Shown: in pieces, positions 35,028 to 48,800 of the stretch
How positions within the stretch are numbered: position 1 is the stretch's first letter
How the letters are laid out: each line of letters begins with the position of its first letter
Origin: Nomia melanderi
Taxonomy: Eukaryota > Arthropoda > Insecta > Hymenoptera > Halictidae
Length of the DNA: 64,000 nt
Reading direction: 5' to 3'
Assembly (NCBI RefSeq): GCF_051020985.1
Contig: NW_027475138.1
Span: forward strand, 4,154,001-4,218,000
The notes under the pieces: model-generated
Databases searched by the model: none
What the model saw: the letters and a program-made list of their open reading frames with translations, nothing else
What the model was told of the DNA's origin: nothing
Made by a program: the position numbers and the translations under genes

Positions 35028-36252
35028 CCTCGGACCACCAGGGGCCGAGAAAACCACCGTCTCATGGGTCCGGACACTCAGGGTCAGGGAAAAATCCAAT
35101 ATATATCTGGTGATATCTCGGGTGCTATTTGAGATAGCGCAATAAATCAAAGTGCATTGTCTGTAGGAGGCCCAGGCGCATGAATCTGGGCAGCGGGAAC
35201 GACCTCGGACCACCAGGGGCCGAGAAAACCACAGTCTCATGGGGCCGGTCACTCAGGGTCGGGGGAAAATCCAATATATATCTGGTGATATCTCGGGCGC
35301 TATTACAGATAGCGCAATAAATCATAGTGCATTGTCTGTAGGAGGCCCTGGCGCATGAATCTGGCCAGCGGGAACGACCTCGGACCACCAGCGGCCGAGA
35401 AAACCACCGTCTCATGGGGCCGGACACTCAGGGTCGGGGAAAAATCCAATATATATCTGGTGATATCTCGGGTGCTATTAGAGATAGCGCAATAAACCAA
35501 AGTGAATTGTCTGCAGGAGGCCCTGGCGCATGAATCTGTGCAGCGGGAACGACCACGGACCACCAGGGGCCGAGAAAACCGCAGTCTCATGGGGCCGGAC
35601 ACTCAGGGTCAGGGAAAAATCCAATATATATCTGGTGATATCTCGGGTGCTATTAGAGATAGCGCAATAAACCATTGTGAATTATCTGCAGGAGGCCCTG
35701 GCGCATGAATGTGTGCAGCGGGAACGACCTCGGACCACCAGGGGCCGAGAAAACCGCAGTCTCATGGGGCCGGACACTCAGGGTCAGGGAAAAATCCAAT
35801 ATATATCTGTTGATATCTCGGGTGCTATTACAGATAGCGCAATAAATCATAGTGCATTGTCTGTAGGAGGCCCTGGCGCATGAATCTGGCCAGCGGGAAC
35901 GACCTCGGACCACCAGCGGCCGAGAAAACCACCGTCTCATGGGGCCGGACACTCAGGGTCGGGGAAAAATCCAATATATATCTGGTGATATCTCGGGTGC
36001 TATTAGAGATAGCGCAATAAACCAAAGTGAATTGTCTGCAGGAGGCCCTGGCGCATGAATCTGTGCAGCGGGAACGACCACGGACCACCAGGGGCCGAGA
36101 AAACCGCAGTCTCATGGGGCCGGACACTCAGGGTCAGGGAAAAATCCAATATATATCTGGTGATATCTCGGGCGCTATTAGAGATAGCGCAATAAATCAA
36201 AGTGCATTGCCTGTAGGAGGCCCTGGCGCATGAATCTGTGCAGCGGGAACAA
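35028..36252 (+). repeat. 7-unit repeat, copy 1 (1225 bp)
   Basis: Starting within GGACCACCAGGGGCCGAG, seven units are repeated directly at 36253. The order of diagnostic variants is the same throughout, and I saw no base difference in the stretches compared. Homology runs on to about 36278/37503, where one copy reads AACCACCGTC and the other AACCGCAGTC. The flanks diverge at the start (GGAACGACC versus GGAACAACC). Confidence 0.85.
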
Positions 36253-37503
36253 CCTCGGACCACCAGGGGCCGAGAAAACCACCGTCTCATGGGTCCGGAC
36301 ACTCAGGGTCAGGGAAAAATCCAATATATATCTGGTGATATCTCGGGTGCTATTTGAGATAGCGCAATAAATCAAAGTGCATTGTCTGTAGGAGGCCCAG
36401 GCGCATGAATCTGGGCAGCGGGAACGACCTCGGACCACCAGGGGCCGAGAAAACCACAGTCTCATGGGGCCGGTCACTCAGGGTCGGGGGAAAATCCAAT
36501 ATATATCTGGTGATATCTCGGGCGCTATTACAGATAGCGCAATAAATCATAGTGCATTGTCTGTAGGAGGCCCTGGCGCATGAATCTGGCCAGCGGGAAC
36601 GACCTCGGACCACCAGCGGCCGAGAAAACCACCGTCTCATGGGGCCGGACACTCAGGGTCGGGGAAAAATCCAATATATATCTGGTGATATCTCGGGTGC
36701 TATTAGAGATAGCGCAATAAACCAAAGTGAATTGTCTGCAGGAGGCCCTGGCGCATGAATCTGTGCAGCGGGAACGACCACGGACCACCAGGGGCCGAGA
36801 AAACCGCAGTCTCATGGGGCCGGACACTCAGGGTCAGGGAAAAATCCAATATATATCTGGTGATATCTCGGGTGCTATTAGAGATAGCGCAATAAACCAT
36901 TGTGAATTATCTGCAGGAGGCCCTGGCGCATGAATGTGTGCAGCGGGAACGACCTCGGACCACCAGGGGCCGAGAAAACCGCAGTCTCATGGGGCCGGAC
37001 ACTCAGGGTCAGGGAAAAATCCAATATATATCTGTTGATATCTCGGGTGCTATTACAGATAGCGCAATAAATCATAGTGCATTGTCTGTAGGAGGCCCTG
37101 GCGCATGAATCTGGCCAGCGGGAACGACCTCGGACCACCAGCGGCCGAGAAAACCACCGTCTCATGGGGCCGGACACTCAGGGTCGGGGAAAAATCCAAT
37201 ATATATCTGGTGATATCTCGGGTGCTATTAGAGATAGCGCAATAAACCAAAGTGAATTGTCTGCAGGAGGCCCTGGCGCATGAATCTGTGCAGCGGGAAC
37301 GACCACGGACCACCAGGGGCCGAGAAAACCGCAGTCTCATGGGGCCGGACACTCAGGGTCAGGGAAAAATCCAATATATATCTGGTGATATCTCGGGCGC
37401 TATTAGAGATAGCGCAATAAATCAAAGTGCATTGCCTGTAGGAGGCCCTGGCGCATGAATCTGTGCAGCGGGAACAACCTCGGACCACCAGGGGCCGAGA
37501 AAA
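36253..37503 (+). repeat. 7-unit repeat, copy 2 (1225 bp)
   Basis: This copy is apparently identical to 35028-36278. Absence of visible differences over more than 1.2 kb, in an array where adjacent units differ at many sites, means either a very recent duplication or an assembly artefact. Confidence 0.85.
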
Positions 37504-38600
37504 CCGCAGTCTCATGGGGCCGGACACTCAGGGTCAGGGAAAAATCCAATATATATCTGGTGATATCTCGGGCGCTATTAGAGATAGCGCAATAAGCCAA
37601 AGGGAATTATCTGCAGGAGGCCTTGGCGCATGCATCAGTGCAGCGGGAACGACCTAGGACCACCAGGGGCCGAGAAAACCACAGTCTTATGGGGCCGGAC
37701 ATTCAGGGTCAGGGGAAAATCCAATATATATCTGGTGATATCTCGGGTGCTATTAGAGATAGCGCAATAAATCAAAGTGCATTGTCTGTAGGAGGCCCTG
37801 GCGCATGAATATGTGCAGCGGGAACGACCTCGGAACACCAGGGGCCGAGAAAACCACCGTCTCATGGGGCAGGACACTCAGGGTCAGTAAAAATCCAATA
37901 TATATCTGGTGATATCTCGGGTGCTATTAGAGATAGCGCAATAAACCAAAGTGAATTATCTGCAGGAGGCCCTGGCGCATGAATCTGTGCAACGGGAACG
38001 ACCTCGGACCACCAGGGGCCGAGAAAACCACAGTCTCATGGGGCCGGATACTCAGGGTCAGGGGAAAATCCAATATAGATCTGGTGATATCTCGGGTGCT
38101 ATTACAGATAGCGCAATAAATCATAGTGCATTGTCTGTAGGAGGCCCTGGCGCATGAATCTGGCCAGCGGGAACGACCTCGGACCACCAGCGGCCGAGAA
38201 AACCACCGTCTCATGGGGCCGGACACTCAGGGTCGGGGAAAAATCCAATATATATCTGGTGATATCTCGGGTGCTATTAGAGATAGCGCAATAAACCAAA
38301 GTGAATTGTCTGCAGGAGGCCCTGGCGCATGAATCTGTGCAGCGGGAACGACCACGGACCACCAGGGGCCGAGAAAACCGCAGTCTCATGGGGCCGGACA
38401 CTCAGGGTCAGGGAAAAATCCAATATATATCTGGTGATATCTCGGGCGCTATTAGAGATAGCGCAATAAATCAAAGTGCATTGTCTGTAGGAGGCCCTGG
38501 CGCATGAATCTGTGCAGCGGGAACGACCTCGGAACACCAGGGGCCGAGAAAACCACCGTCTCATGGGGCAGGACACTCAGGGTCAGTGAAAAATCCAATA

Positions 38601-40307
38601 TATATCTGGTGATATCTCGGGTGCTATTACAGATAGAGCAATAAATCAAAGTGCATTGTCTGTAGGAGACGCTGGCGCATGAACCTGTTCAGCGGGAACG
38701 TTCTCGGACCACCAGGGGCCGAGAAAACGACCGTCTCATGGGGCAGGACGCTCAGGGTCAGTGAAAAATCCAATATATATCTGGTGATATCTCGGGTGCT
38801 ATTAGAGATAGCGCAATAAACCAAAGTGAATTGTCTGCAGGAGGCCCTGGCGCATGAATCTGTGCAGCGGAACGATCTCGGACCATCAGGAGCCGAGACA
38901 TCCACCGTCTCATGGGGCCGGACACTCAGGGTCAGGGGAAAATCCAATATATATCTGGTGATATCTCGGGTGCTATTACAGATAGCGCAATAAATCAAAG
39001 TGCATTGTCTGTAGGAGGCCCTGGCGCATGAATGTGTGCAGCGGGAACAACCTCGGACCACCAGGGGCCGAGAAAACCACAGTCTCATGGGGCCGGACAC
39101 TCAGGGTCAGGGCAAAATCCAATATATATCTGGTGATATCTCGGGTGCTATTAAAGATAGCGCAATAAACCATAGTGAATTATCTGCAGGAGGCCCTGGC
39201 TCATGAATGTGTGCAGCGGGAACGACCTCGGACCACCAGGGGCCGAGAAAACCGGAGTCTCATGGGGCCGGACACTCAGGGTCAGGGAAAAATCCAATAT
39301 ATATCTTGTGATATCTCGGGCGCTATTAGAGATAGCGCAATAAGCCAAAGGGAATTATCTGCAGGAGGCCCTGGCGCATGAATCTGTGTAGCGGGAACGA
39401 CCTCGGACCACCAGGGGCCGAGAAAACCACCGTCTCATGGGGCCGGACACTCAGGGTCAGGGAAAAATCCAATATATATCTGGTGATATCTTGGGTGCTA
39501 TTAGAGATAGCGCAATAAACCAAAGTGAGTTATCTGCAGGAGGCCCTGGCGCCTGAAGCTGGGCAGCGGGAACGACCTCGGACCACCAGGGGCCGAGAAA
39601 ACCACAGTCTCATGGGGCCGGACACTCAGGGTCAGGGGAAAATCCAATATATATCTGGTGATATCTCGGGTGCTATTAGAGATGGCGCAATAAATGATAG
39701 TGAATTATCTGCAGGAGGCCCTGGCGCATGAATGTGTGCAGCGGGAACGACCTCGGACCACCAGGAGCCGAGAAAACCGCAGTCTCATGGGGCCAGACAC
39801 TCAGGGTCAGGGAAAAATCCAATATATATCTGTTGATATCCCGGGCGCTATTAGAGATAGCGCAATAAACCAAAGTGAATTATCTGCAGGAGGCCCTGGC
39901 GCATGAATCTGTGCAGCGGGAACGACCTCGGACCACCAGGGGCCGAGAAAACCACCGTCTCATGGGGCCGGACACTCAGGGTCAGGGAAAAATCCAATAT
40001 ATATCTGGTGATATCTCGGGTGCTATTACAGATAGCGCAATAAGTCAAAGTGCATTGTCTGTAGGAGGCCCTGGCGCATGAATCTGTGAAGCGGCAACGA
40101 CCTCGGACCACCAGGGGCCGAGAAAACCGCAGTCTCATGGGGCCGGACACTCAGGGTCAGGGGAAAATCCAATATATATCTGGTTATATCTCGGGTGCTA
40201 TTACAGATAGCGCAATAAATCAAAGTGTATTATCTGCAGGAGGCCCTGGCGCATGAATCTGTGCAGCGGGAACGACCTCGGACCACCAGGGTCCGAGAAA
40301 AACACCG
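38601..40307 (+). repeat. Mosaic linking module and 8-unit domains
   Basis: Units from the preceding domain are mixed with new variants. Examples are GCGCCTGAAGCTGGGCAGC near 39550, CTGTGAAGCGGCAACGACC near 40085, and a one-base loss in TGCAGCGGAACGATC near 38870. The 175-bp register is unbroken from here to about 56.7 kb. Confidence 0.65.
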
Positions 40308-41707
40308 CCTCATGGGGCCGGACACTCAGGGTCAGGGAAAAATCCAATATATATCTGGTGATATCTCGGGTGCTATTAGAGATAGCGCAATAAACCAAAG
40401 TGAGTTATCTGCAGGAGGCCCTGGCGCATGAATCTATGCAACGGGAACCACCTCGGACCACCAGGGGCCGAGAAAACCACAGTCTCATGGGGCCGGACAC
40501 TCAGGGTCAGGGTAAAATCCAATATATATCTGGTGATATCTCGGGTGCTATTACAGATAGCGCCATAAATCAAAGTGCATTGTCTGTAGGAGGCCCTGGC
40601 GCATGAATCTGTGCAGCGGGAACGACCTCGGACCACCAGGGGCCGAGACAAGCACCGTCTCATGGGGCCGGACACTCAGGGTCAGGGGAATATCCAATAT
40701 ATATCTGGTGATATCACGGGTGCTATTACAGATAGCGCAATAAATCAAAGTACATTGTCTGTAGGAGGCCCTGGCGCATGAATCTGTGCAGCGGGAACGA
40801 CCTCGGACCACCAGGGGCCGAGAAAACCAAAGTCCCATGGGGCCGGACACTCAGGGTCAGGGAAAAATCCATTATATATCTGGTGATATATCGGGTGCCA
40901 TTAGAGATAGCTCGATAAATCAAAGTGCATTGTCTGCAGGAGGCCCTGACGCATGAATCTGTGCAGCCGGAACGACCTCGGACCACCAGGGGCCGAGAAA
41001 ACCACAGTCTCATGGGGCCGGACACTCAGGGTCAGGGAAAAATCCAATATATATCTGGTGATATCTCGGGTGCTATTAGAGATAGCGCAATAAACCAAAG
41101 TGAGTTATCTGCAGGAGGCCCTGGCGCATGAATCTATGCAACGGGAACCACCTCGGACCACCAGGGGCCGAGAAAACCACAGTCTCATGGGGCCGGACAC
41201 TCAGGGTCAGGGGAAAATCCAATATATATCTGGTGATATCTCGGGTGCTATTACAGATAGCGCTATAAATCAAAGTGCATTGTCTGTAGGAGGCCCTGGC
41301 GCATGAATCTGTGCAGCGGGAACGACCTCGGACCACCAGGGGCCGAGAAAAGCACAGTCTCATGGGGCCGGACACTCAGGGTCTGGGTAAAATCCAATAT
41401 ATATCTGGTGATATCTTGGGTGCTATTACAGATAGCGCAATAAATCAAAGTGCATTATCTGTAGGAGGCCCTGGCGCATGAATCTGTGCAGCGGGAACGA
41501 CCTCGGACCACCAGGGGCCGAGAAAACCACAGTCTCATGGGGCCGGACACTCAGGGTCAGGGGAAAATCCAATATATATCTGGTGATATCTCGGGTGCTA
41601 TTAGAGATAGCGCAATAAACCAAAGTGAATTATCTGCAGGATGCCCAGGCGCATGAATCTGTGAAGCGGGAACGACCTCGGACCACCAGGGGCCGAGACA
41701 ACCACCG
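40308..41707 (+). repeat. 8-unit repeat G, copy 1 (1400 bp)
   Basis: The eight units include one with GAGTTATCTGCAGG followed by CTATGCAACGGGAACCACC, one with GATATCACGGG and AAGTACATTG, and one of the CATTATATAT subfamily followed by GTGCAGCCGGAACG. They recur with an offset of exactly 1400 bp. I noticed one substitution, AGACAAGCACC versus AGACAACCACC near 40650. Confidence 0.85.
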
Positions 41708-43136
41708 TCTCATGGGGCCGGACACTCAGGGTCAGGGAAAAATCCAATATATATCTGGTGATATCTCGGGTGCTATTAGAGATAGCGCAATAAACCAAAG
41801 TGAGTTATCTGCAGGAGGCCCTGGCGCATGAATCTATGCAACGGGAACCACCTCGGACCACCAGGGGCCGAGAAAACCACAGTCTCATGGGGCCGGACAC
41901 TCAGGGTCAGGGTAAAATCCAATATATATCTGGTGATATCTCGGGTGCTATTACAGATAGCGCCATAAATCAAAGTGCATTGTCTGTAGGAGGCCCTGGC
42001 GCATGAATCTGTGCAGCGGGAACGACCTCGGACCACCAGGGGCCGAGACAACCACCGTCTCATGGGGCCGGACACTCAGGGTCAGGGGAATATCCAATAT
42101 ATATCTGGTGATATCACGGGTGCTATTACAGATAGCGCAATAAATCAAAGTACATTGTCTGTAGGAGGCCCTGGCGCATGAATCTGTGCAGCGGGAACGA
42201 CCTCGGACCACCAGGGGCCGAGAAAACCAAAGTCCCATGGGGCCGGACACTCAGGGTCAGGGAAAAATCCATTATATATCTGGTGATATATCGGGTGCCA
42301 TTAGAGATAGCTCGATAAATCAAAGTGCATTGTCTGCAGGAGGCCCTGACGCATGAATCTGTGCAGCCGGAACGACCTCGGACCACCAGGGGCCGAGAAA
42401 ACCACAGTCTCATGGGGCCGGACACTCAGGGTCAGGGAAAAATCCAATATATATCTGGTGATATCTCGGGTGCTATTAGAGATAGCGCAATAAACCAAAG
42501 TGAGTTATCTGCAGGAGGCCCTGGCGCATGAATCTATGCAACGGGAACCACCTCGGACCACCAGGGGCCGAGAAAACCACAGTCTCATGGGGCCGGACAC
42601 TCAGGGTCAGGGGAAAATCCAATATATATCTGGTGATATCTCGGGTGCTATTACAGATAGCGCTATAAATCAAAGTGCATTGTCTGTAGGAGGCCCTGGC
42701 GCATGAATCTGTGCAGCGGGAACGACCTCGGACCACCAGGGGCCGAGAAAAGCACAGTCTCATGGGGCCGGACACTCAGGGTCTGGGTAAAATCCAATAT
42801 ATATCTGGTGATATCTTGGGTGCTATTACAGATAGCGCAATAAATCAAAGTGCATTATCTGTAGGAGGCCCTGGCGCATGAATCTGTGCAGCGGGAACGA
42901 CCTCGGACCACCAGGGGCCGAGAAAACCACAGTCTCATGGGGCCGGACACTCAGGGTCAGGGGAAAATCCAATATATATCTGGTGATATCTCGGGTGCTA
43001 TTAGAGATAGCGCAATAAACCAAAGTGAATTATCTGCAGGATGCCCAGGCGCATGAATCTGTGAAGCGGGAACGACCTCGGACCACCAGGGGCCGAGACA
43101 ACCACCGTCTCATGGGGCCGGACACTCAGGGTCAGG
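41708..43136 (+). repeat. 8-unit repeat G, copy 2 (1400 bp)
   Basis: This is a near-identical copy of the preceding block. Homology ends where this copy reads CAGGGTAAAATCC and the first reads CAGGGAAAAATCC near 41735. Confidence 0.85.
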
Positions 43137-45870
43137 GTAAAATCCAATATATATCTGGTGATATCTCGGGTGCTATTACAGATAGCGCAATAAGTCAAAG
43201 TGCATTGTCTGTAGGAGGCCCTGGCGCATGAATCTGTGAAGCGGCAACGACCTCGGACCACCAGGGGCCGAGAAAACCGCAGTCTCATGGGGCCGGACAC
43301 TCAGGGTCAGGGGAAAATCCAATATATATCTGGTGATATCTCGGGTGCTATTACAGATAGCGCAATAAATCAAAGTGTATTATCTGCAGGAGGCCCTGGC
43401 GCATGAATCTGTGCAGCGGGAACGACCTCGGACCACCAGGGTCCGAGAAAAACACCGCCTCATGGGGCCGCACACTCAGGGTCAGTGAAAAATCCAATAT
43501 ATATCTGGTGATATCTCGGGTGCTATTACAGATAGCGCCATAAATCAAAGTGCATTGTCTGTAGGAGGCCCTGGCGCATGAATCTGTGCAGCGGGAACGA
43601 CCTCGGACCACCAGGGGCCGAGACAACCACCGTCTCATGGGGCCGGACACTCAGGGTCAGGGGAATATCCAATATATATCTGGTGATATCACGGGTGCTA
43701 TTACAGATAGCGCAATAAATCAAAGTACATTGTCTGTAGGAGGCCCTGGCGCATGAATCTGTGCAGCGGGAACGACCTCGGACCACCAGGGGCCGAGAAA
43801 ACCAAAGTCTCATGGGGCCGGACACTCAGGGTCAGGGAAAAATCCATTATATATCTGGTGATATATCGGGTGCCATTAGAGATAGCTCGATAAATCAAAG
43901 TGCATTGTCTGCAGGAGGCCCTGACGCATGAATCTGTGCAGCCGGAACGACCTCGGACCACCAGGGGCCGAGAAAACCACAGTCTCATGGGGCCGGACAC
44001 TCAGGGTCAGGGAAAAATCCAATATATATCTGGTGATATCTCGGGTGCTATTAGAGATAGCGCAATAAACCAAAGTGAGTTATCTGCAGGAGGCCCTGGC
44101 GCATGAATCTATGCAACGGGAACCACCTCGGACCACCAGGGGCCGAGAAAACCACAGTCTCATGGGGCCGGACACTCAGGGTCAGGGGAAAATCCAATAT
44201 ATATCTGGTGATATCTCGGGTGCTATTACAGATAGCGCTATAAATCAAAGTGCATTGTCTGTAGGAGGCCCTGGCGCATGAATCTGTGCAGCGGGAACGA
44301 CCTCGGACCACCAGGGGCCGAGAAAAGCACAGTCTCATGGGGCCGGACACTCAGGGTCTGGGTAAAATCCAATATATATCTGGTGATATCTTGGGTGCTA
44401 TTACAGATAGCGCAATAAATCAAAGTGCATTGTCTGTAGGAGGCCCTGGCGCATGAATCTGTGCAGCGGGAACGACCTCGGACCACCAGGGGCCGAGAAA
44501 ACCACAGTCTCATGGGGCCGGACACTCAGGGTCAGGGGAAAATCCAATATATATCTGGTGATATCTCGGGTGCTATTAGAGATAGCGCAATAAACCAAAG
44601 TGAATTATCTGCAGGATGCCCAGGCGCATGAATCTGTGAAGCGGGAACGACCTCGGACCACCAGGGGCCGAGACAACCACCGTCTCATGGGGCCGGACAC
44701 TCAGGGTCAGGGTAAAATCCAATATATATCTGGTGATATCTCGGGTGCTATTACAGATAGCGCAATAAATCAAAGTGCATTGTCTGTAGGAGGCCCTGGC
44801 GCATGAATCTGTGAAGCGGCAACGACCTCGGACCACCAGGGGCCGAGAAAACCACAGTCTCATGGGGCCGGACACTCAGGGTCAGGGGAAAATCCAATAT
44901 ATATCTGGTGATATCTCGGGGGCTATTACAGATAGCGCAATAAATCAAAGTGCATTGTCTGTAGGAGGCCCTGGCGCATGAATCTGTGCAGCGGGAACGA
45001 CCTCGGACCACCAGGGGCCGAGAAAACCACAGTCTCATGGGGCCGGACACTCAGGGTCAGGGAAAAATCCATTATATATCTGGTGATATATCGGGTGCCA
45101 TTAGAGATAGCTCGATAAATCAAAGTGCATTGTCTGCAGGAGGCCCTGACGCATGAATCTGTGCAGCGGGAACGACCTCGGACCACCAGGGGCCGAGAAA
45201 ACCACAGTCTCATGGGGCCGGACACTCAGGGTCAGGGGAAAATCCAATATATATCTGGTGATATCTCGGGTGCTATTAGAGATAGCGCAATAAATCAAAG
45301 TGCATTGTCTGTAGGAGGCCCTGGCGCATGAATCTGTGCAGCGGGAACGACCTCGGACCACCAGGGGCCGAGAAAACCAAAGTCTCATGGGGCCGGACAC
45401 TCAGGGTCAGGGAAAAATCCATTATATATCTGGTGATATATCGGGTGCCATTAGAGATAGCTCGATAAATCAAAGTGCATTGTCTGCAGGAGGCCCTGAC
45501 GCATGAATCTGTGCAGCCGGAACGACCTCGGACCACCAGGATCCGAGAAAACCACAGTCTCATGGGGCCGGACACTCAGGGTCAGGGAAAAATCCAATAT
45601 ATATCTGGTGATATCTCGGGTGCTATTAGAGATAGCGCAATAAACCAAAGTGAGTTATCTGCAGGAGGCCCTGGCGCATGAATCTATGCAACGGGAACCA
45701 CCTCGGACCACCAGGGGCCGAGAAAACCACAGTCTCATGGGGCCGGACACTCAGGGTCAGGGGAAAATCCAATATATATCTGGTGATATCTCGGGTGCTA
45801 TTACAGATAGCGCTATAAATCAAAGTGCATTGTCTGTAGGAGGCCCTGGCGCATGAATCTGTTCAGCGGG
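43137..45870 (+). repeat. Repeat G, further copies spaced 1575 bp
   Basis: Characteristic G units recur 1575 bp (nine units) after copy 2 and once more 1575 bp later. The CATTATATAT unit, for example, lies at 40868, 42268, 43843 and 45418. The ninth unit comes from extra units such as CTGTGAAGCGGCAACGACC near 43230 and 44810. The last copy ends near 45870, where CTGTTCAGCGGG and AGCACAGTC units take over. An extra CATTATATAT unit sits at about 45068. Confidence 0.75.
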
Positions 45871-48800
45871 AACGACCTCGGACCACCAGGGGCCGAGAAA
45901 AGCACAGTCTCATGGGGCCGGACACTCAGGGTCAGGGTAAAATCCAATATATATCTGGTGATATCTCGGGTGCTATTAGAGATAGCGCAATAAACCAAAG
46001 TGAATTATCTGCAGGGGGCCCTGGCGCATGAATCTGTGCAGCGGGAACGACCTCGGACCACCAGGGGCCGAGAAAACGACCGTCTCATGGGGCCGGACAC
46101 TCAGGGTCAGTGAAAAATCCAATATATATCTGCTGATATCTCGGGTGCTATTACAGATAGCGCAATAAATCAAAGTGCATTGTCTGTAGGAGGCCCTGGC
46201 GCATGAACCTGTGCAGCGGGAACGACCTCGGACCACCAGGGCCCGAGAAAACGACCGTCTCATGGGGCCGGACGCTCAGGGTCAGTGAAAAATCCAATAT
46301 ATATCTGCTGATATCTCGGGTGATATTACAGATAGCGCAATAAATCAAAGTGCATTGTCTGTAGGAGGCCCTGGCGCATGAACCTGTGCAGCGGGAACGA
46401 CCTCGGACCACCAGGGCCCGAGAAAACGACCGTCTCATGGGGCCGGACGCTCAGGGTCAGTGAAAAATCCAATATATATCTGGTGATATCTCGGGTGCTA
46501 TTACAGATAGCGCAATAAACCAAAGTGAATTATCTGCAGGAGGCCCTGGCGCATGAATCTGTGAAGCGGGAACGATCTCGGACCACCAGGGGCCGAGACA
46601 ACCACCGTCTCATGGGGCCGGACACTCAGGGTCAGGGTAAAATCCAATATATATCTGGTGATATCTCGGGTGCTATTACAGATAGCGCAATAAATCAAAG
46701 TGCATTGTCTGCAGGAGGCCCTGGCGCATGAATCTGTCCAGCGGGATCGACCTCGGACCAAGAGGGACCGAGAAAACCACCGTCTCATGGGGCCGGACTG
46801 TCAGGGTCAAGGAAAAACCCAATATATATCTGGTGATATCTCGGGTGATATTACAGATGGCGCAATAAATCAAAGTGCATTGTCTGCAGGAGGCCCTGGC
46901 GCATGAATCTGTCCAGCGGGATCGACCTCGGACCAAGAGGGACCGAGAAAACCATTGACACATGGGGCCGGACTGTCAGGGTCAGGGAAAAATCCAATAT
47001 ATATCTGGTGATATCTCGGGTGCTATTACAGATAGCGCAATAAATCAAAGTGCATTGTCTGTAGGATGCCCTGGCGCATGAATCTGTACAGCGGGAACGT
47101 CCTCGGACCACCAGGGGCCGAGAAAAACACCGTCTCATGGGGCCGGACACTCAGGGTCAGTGAAAAATAAAATATATATCTGGTGATATCTCGGGTGATA
47201 TTAGAGATAGCGCAATAAACCAAAGTGCATTGTCTGTAGGAGGCCCTGGCGCATGAATCTGTGAAGCGGCAACGACCTCGGACCACCAGGGGCCGAGAAA
47301 ACCACAGTCTCATGGGGCCGGACACTCAGGGTCAGGGGAAAATCCAGTATATATCTGGTGATATCTCGGGTGCTATTAGAGATAGCGCAATATACCAAAG
47401 TGAATTATCTGCAGGAGGCCCTGGCGCATGAATCTGTGCAGCGGGAACGACCTCGGACCACCAGGGGCCGAAAAAACCACAGTCTCATGGGGCCGGATAC
47501 TCAGGGTCAGGGGAAAATCCAATATAGATCTGGTGATATCTCGGGTGCTATTACAGATAGCGCAATAAATCAAAGTGCATTGTCTGTAGGAGGCCCTGGC
47601 GCATGAATCTGTGCAGCGGGAACGACCTAGGACCACCAGGGGCCGAGACAACCACCGTCTCATGGGGCCGGACACTCAGGGTCAGGGGAAAATCCAATAT
47701 ATATCTGGTGATATCTCGGGTGCTATTACAGATAGCGCAATAAATCAAAGTGTATTATCTGCAGGAGGCCCTGGCGCATGAATCTGTGCAGCGGGAACGA
47801 CCTCGGACCACCAGGGTCCGAGAAAAACACCGTCTCATGGGGCCGCACACTCAGGGTCAGTGAAAAATCCAATATATATCTGGTGATATCTCGGGTGCTA
47901 TTACAGATAGCGCCATAAATCAAAGTGCATTGTCTGTAGGAGGCCCTGGCGCATGAATCTGTGCAGCGGGAACGACCTCGGACCACCAGGGGCCGAGTAA
48001 ACCACAGTCTCATGGGGCCGGACACTCAGGGTCAGGGTAATATCCAATATATATCTGGTGATATCACGGGTGCTATTACAGATAGCGCAATAAATCAAAG
48101 TACATTGTCTGTAGGAGGCCCTGGCGCATGAATCTGTGCAGCGGGAACGACCTCGGACCACCAGGGTCCGAGAAAACCACAGTCTCGTGGGGCCGGACAC
48201 TTAGGGTCAGGGGAAAATCCAATATATATCTGGTGATATCTCGGGGGCTATTACAGATAGCGCAATAAATCAAAGTGCATTGTCTGTAGGAGGCCCTGAC
48301 GCATGAATCTGTGCAGCGGGAACGACCTCGGACCACCAGGGGCCGAGAAAACCACAGTCTCATGGGGCCGGACACTCAGGGTCAGGGGAAAATCCAATAT
48401 ATATCTGGTGATATCTCGGGTGCTATTAGAGATAGCGCAATAAACCAAAGTGAATTATCTGCAGGATGCCCTGGCGCATGAATCTGTGCAGCGGGAACGA
48501 CCTCGGACCACCAGGGGCCGAGAAAACCACAGTCTCATGGGGCCGGACACTCAGGGTCAGGGGAAAATCCAATATATATCTGGTGATATCTCGGGTGCTA
48601 TTACAGATAGCGCTATAAATCAAAGTGCATTGTCTGTAGGAGGCCCTGGCGCATGAATCTGTGCAGCGGGAACGACCTCGGACCACCAGGGGCCGAGAAA
48701 AGCACAGTCTCATGGGGCCGGACACTCAGGGTCAGGGTAAAATCCAATATATATCTGGTGATATCTCGGGTGCTATTAGAGATAGCGCAATAAACCAAAG

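Larger units (their letters stand above)
28801..38600 (+). repeat. Domain built on a recurring three-unit module
   Basis: The module has three successive units. The first has GGATACTC, AATATAGATCTGG and AAATCATAGTGC. The second has CTGGCCAGCGG, CACCAGCGGCCGAG and GTCGGGGAAAAA. The third has GACCACGGACC and AAACCGCAGTC. The marker CTGGCCAGCGG occurs at about 29059, 29935, 30986, 32036, 32736, 35011, 35361, 35886, 36586, 37111 and 38160, at spacings near multiples of 175. Some occurrences are incomplete. The perfect form of the second hairpin (GCGCTAT) is concentrated here. Confidence 0.75.

Noticed and set aside
48195..48215. Telomere-like repeat
   Set aside because: A single TTAGGG from one substitution in CACTCAGGG; no tandem TTAGGG occurs.
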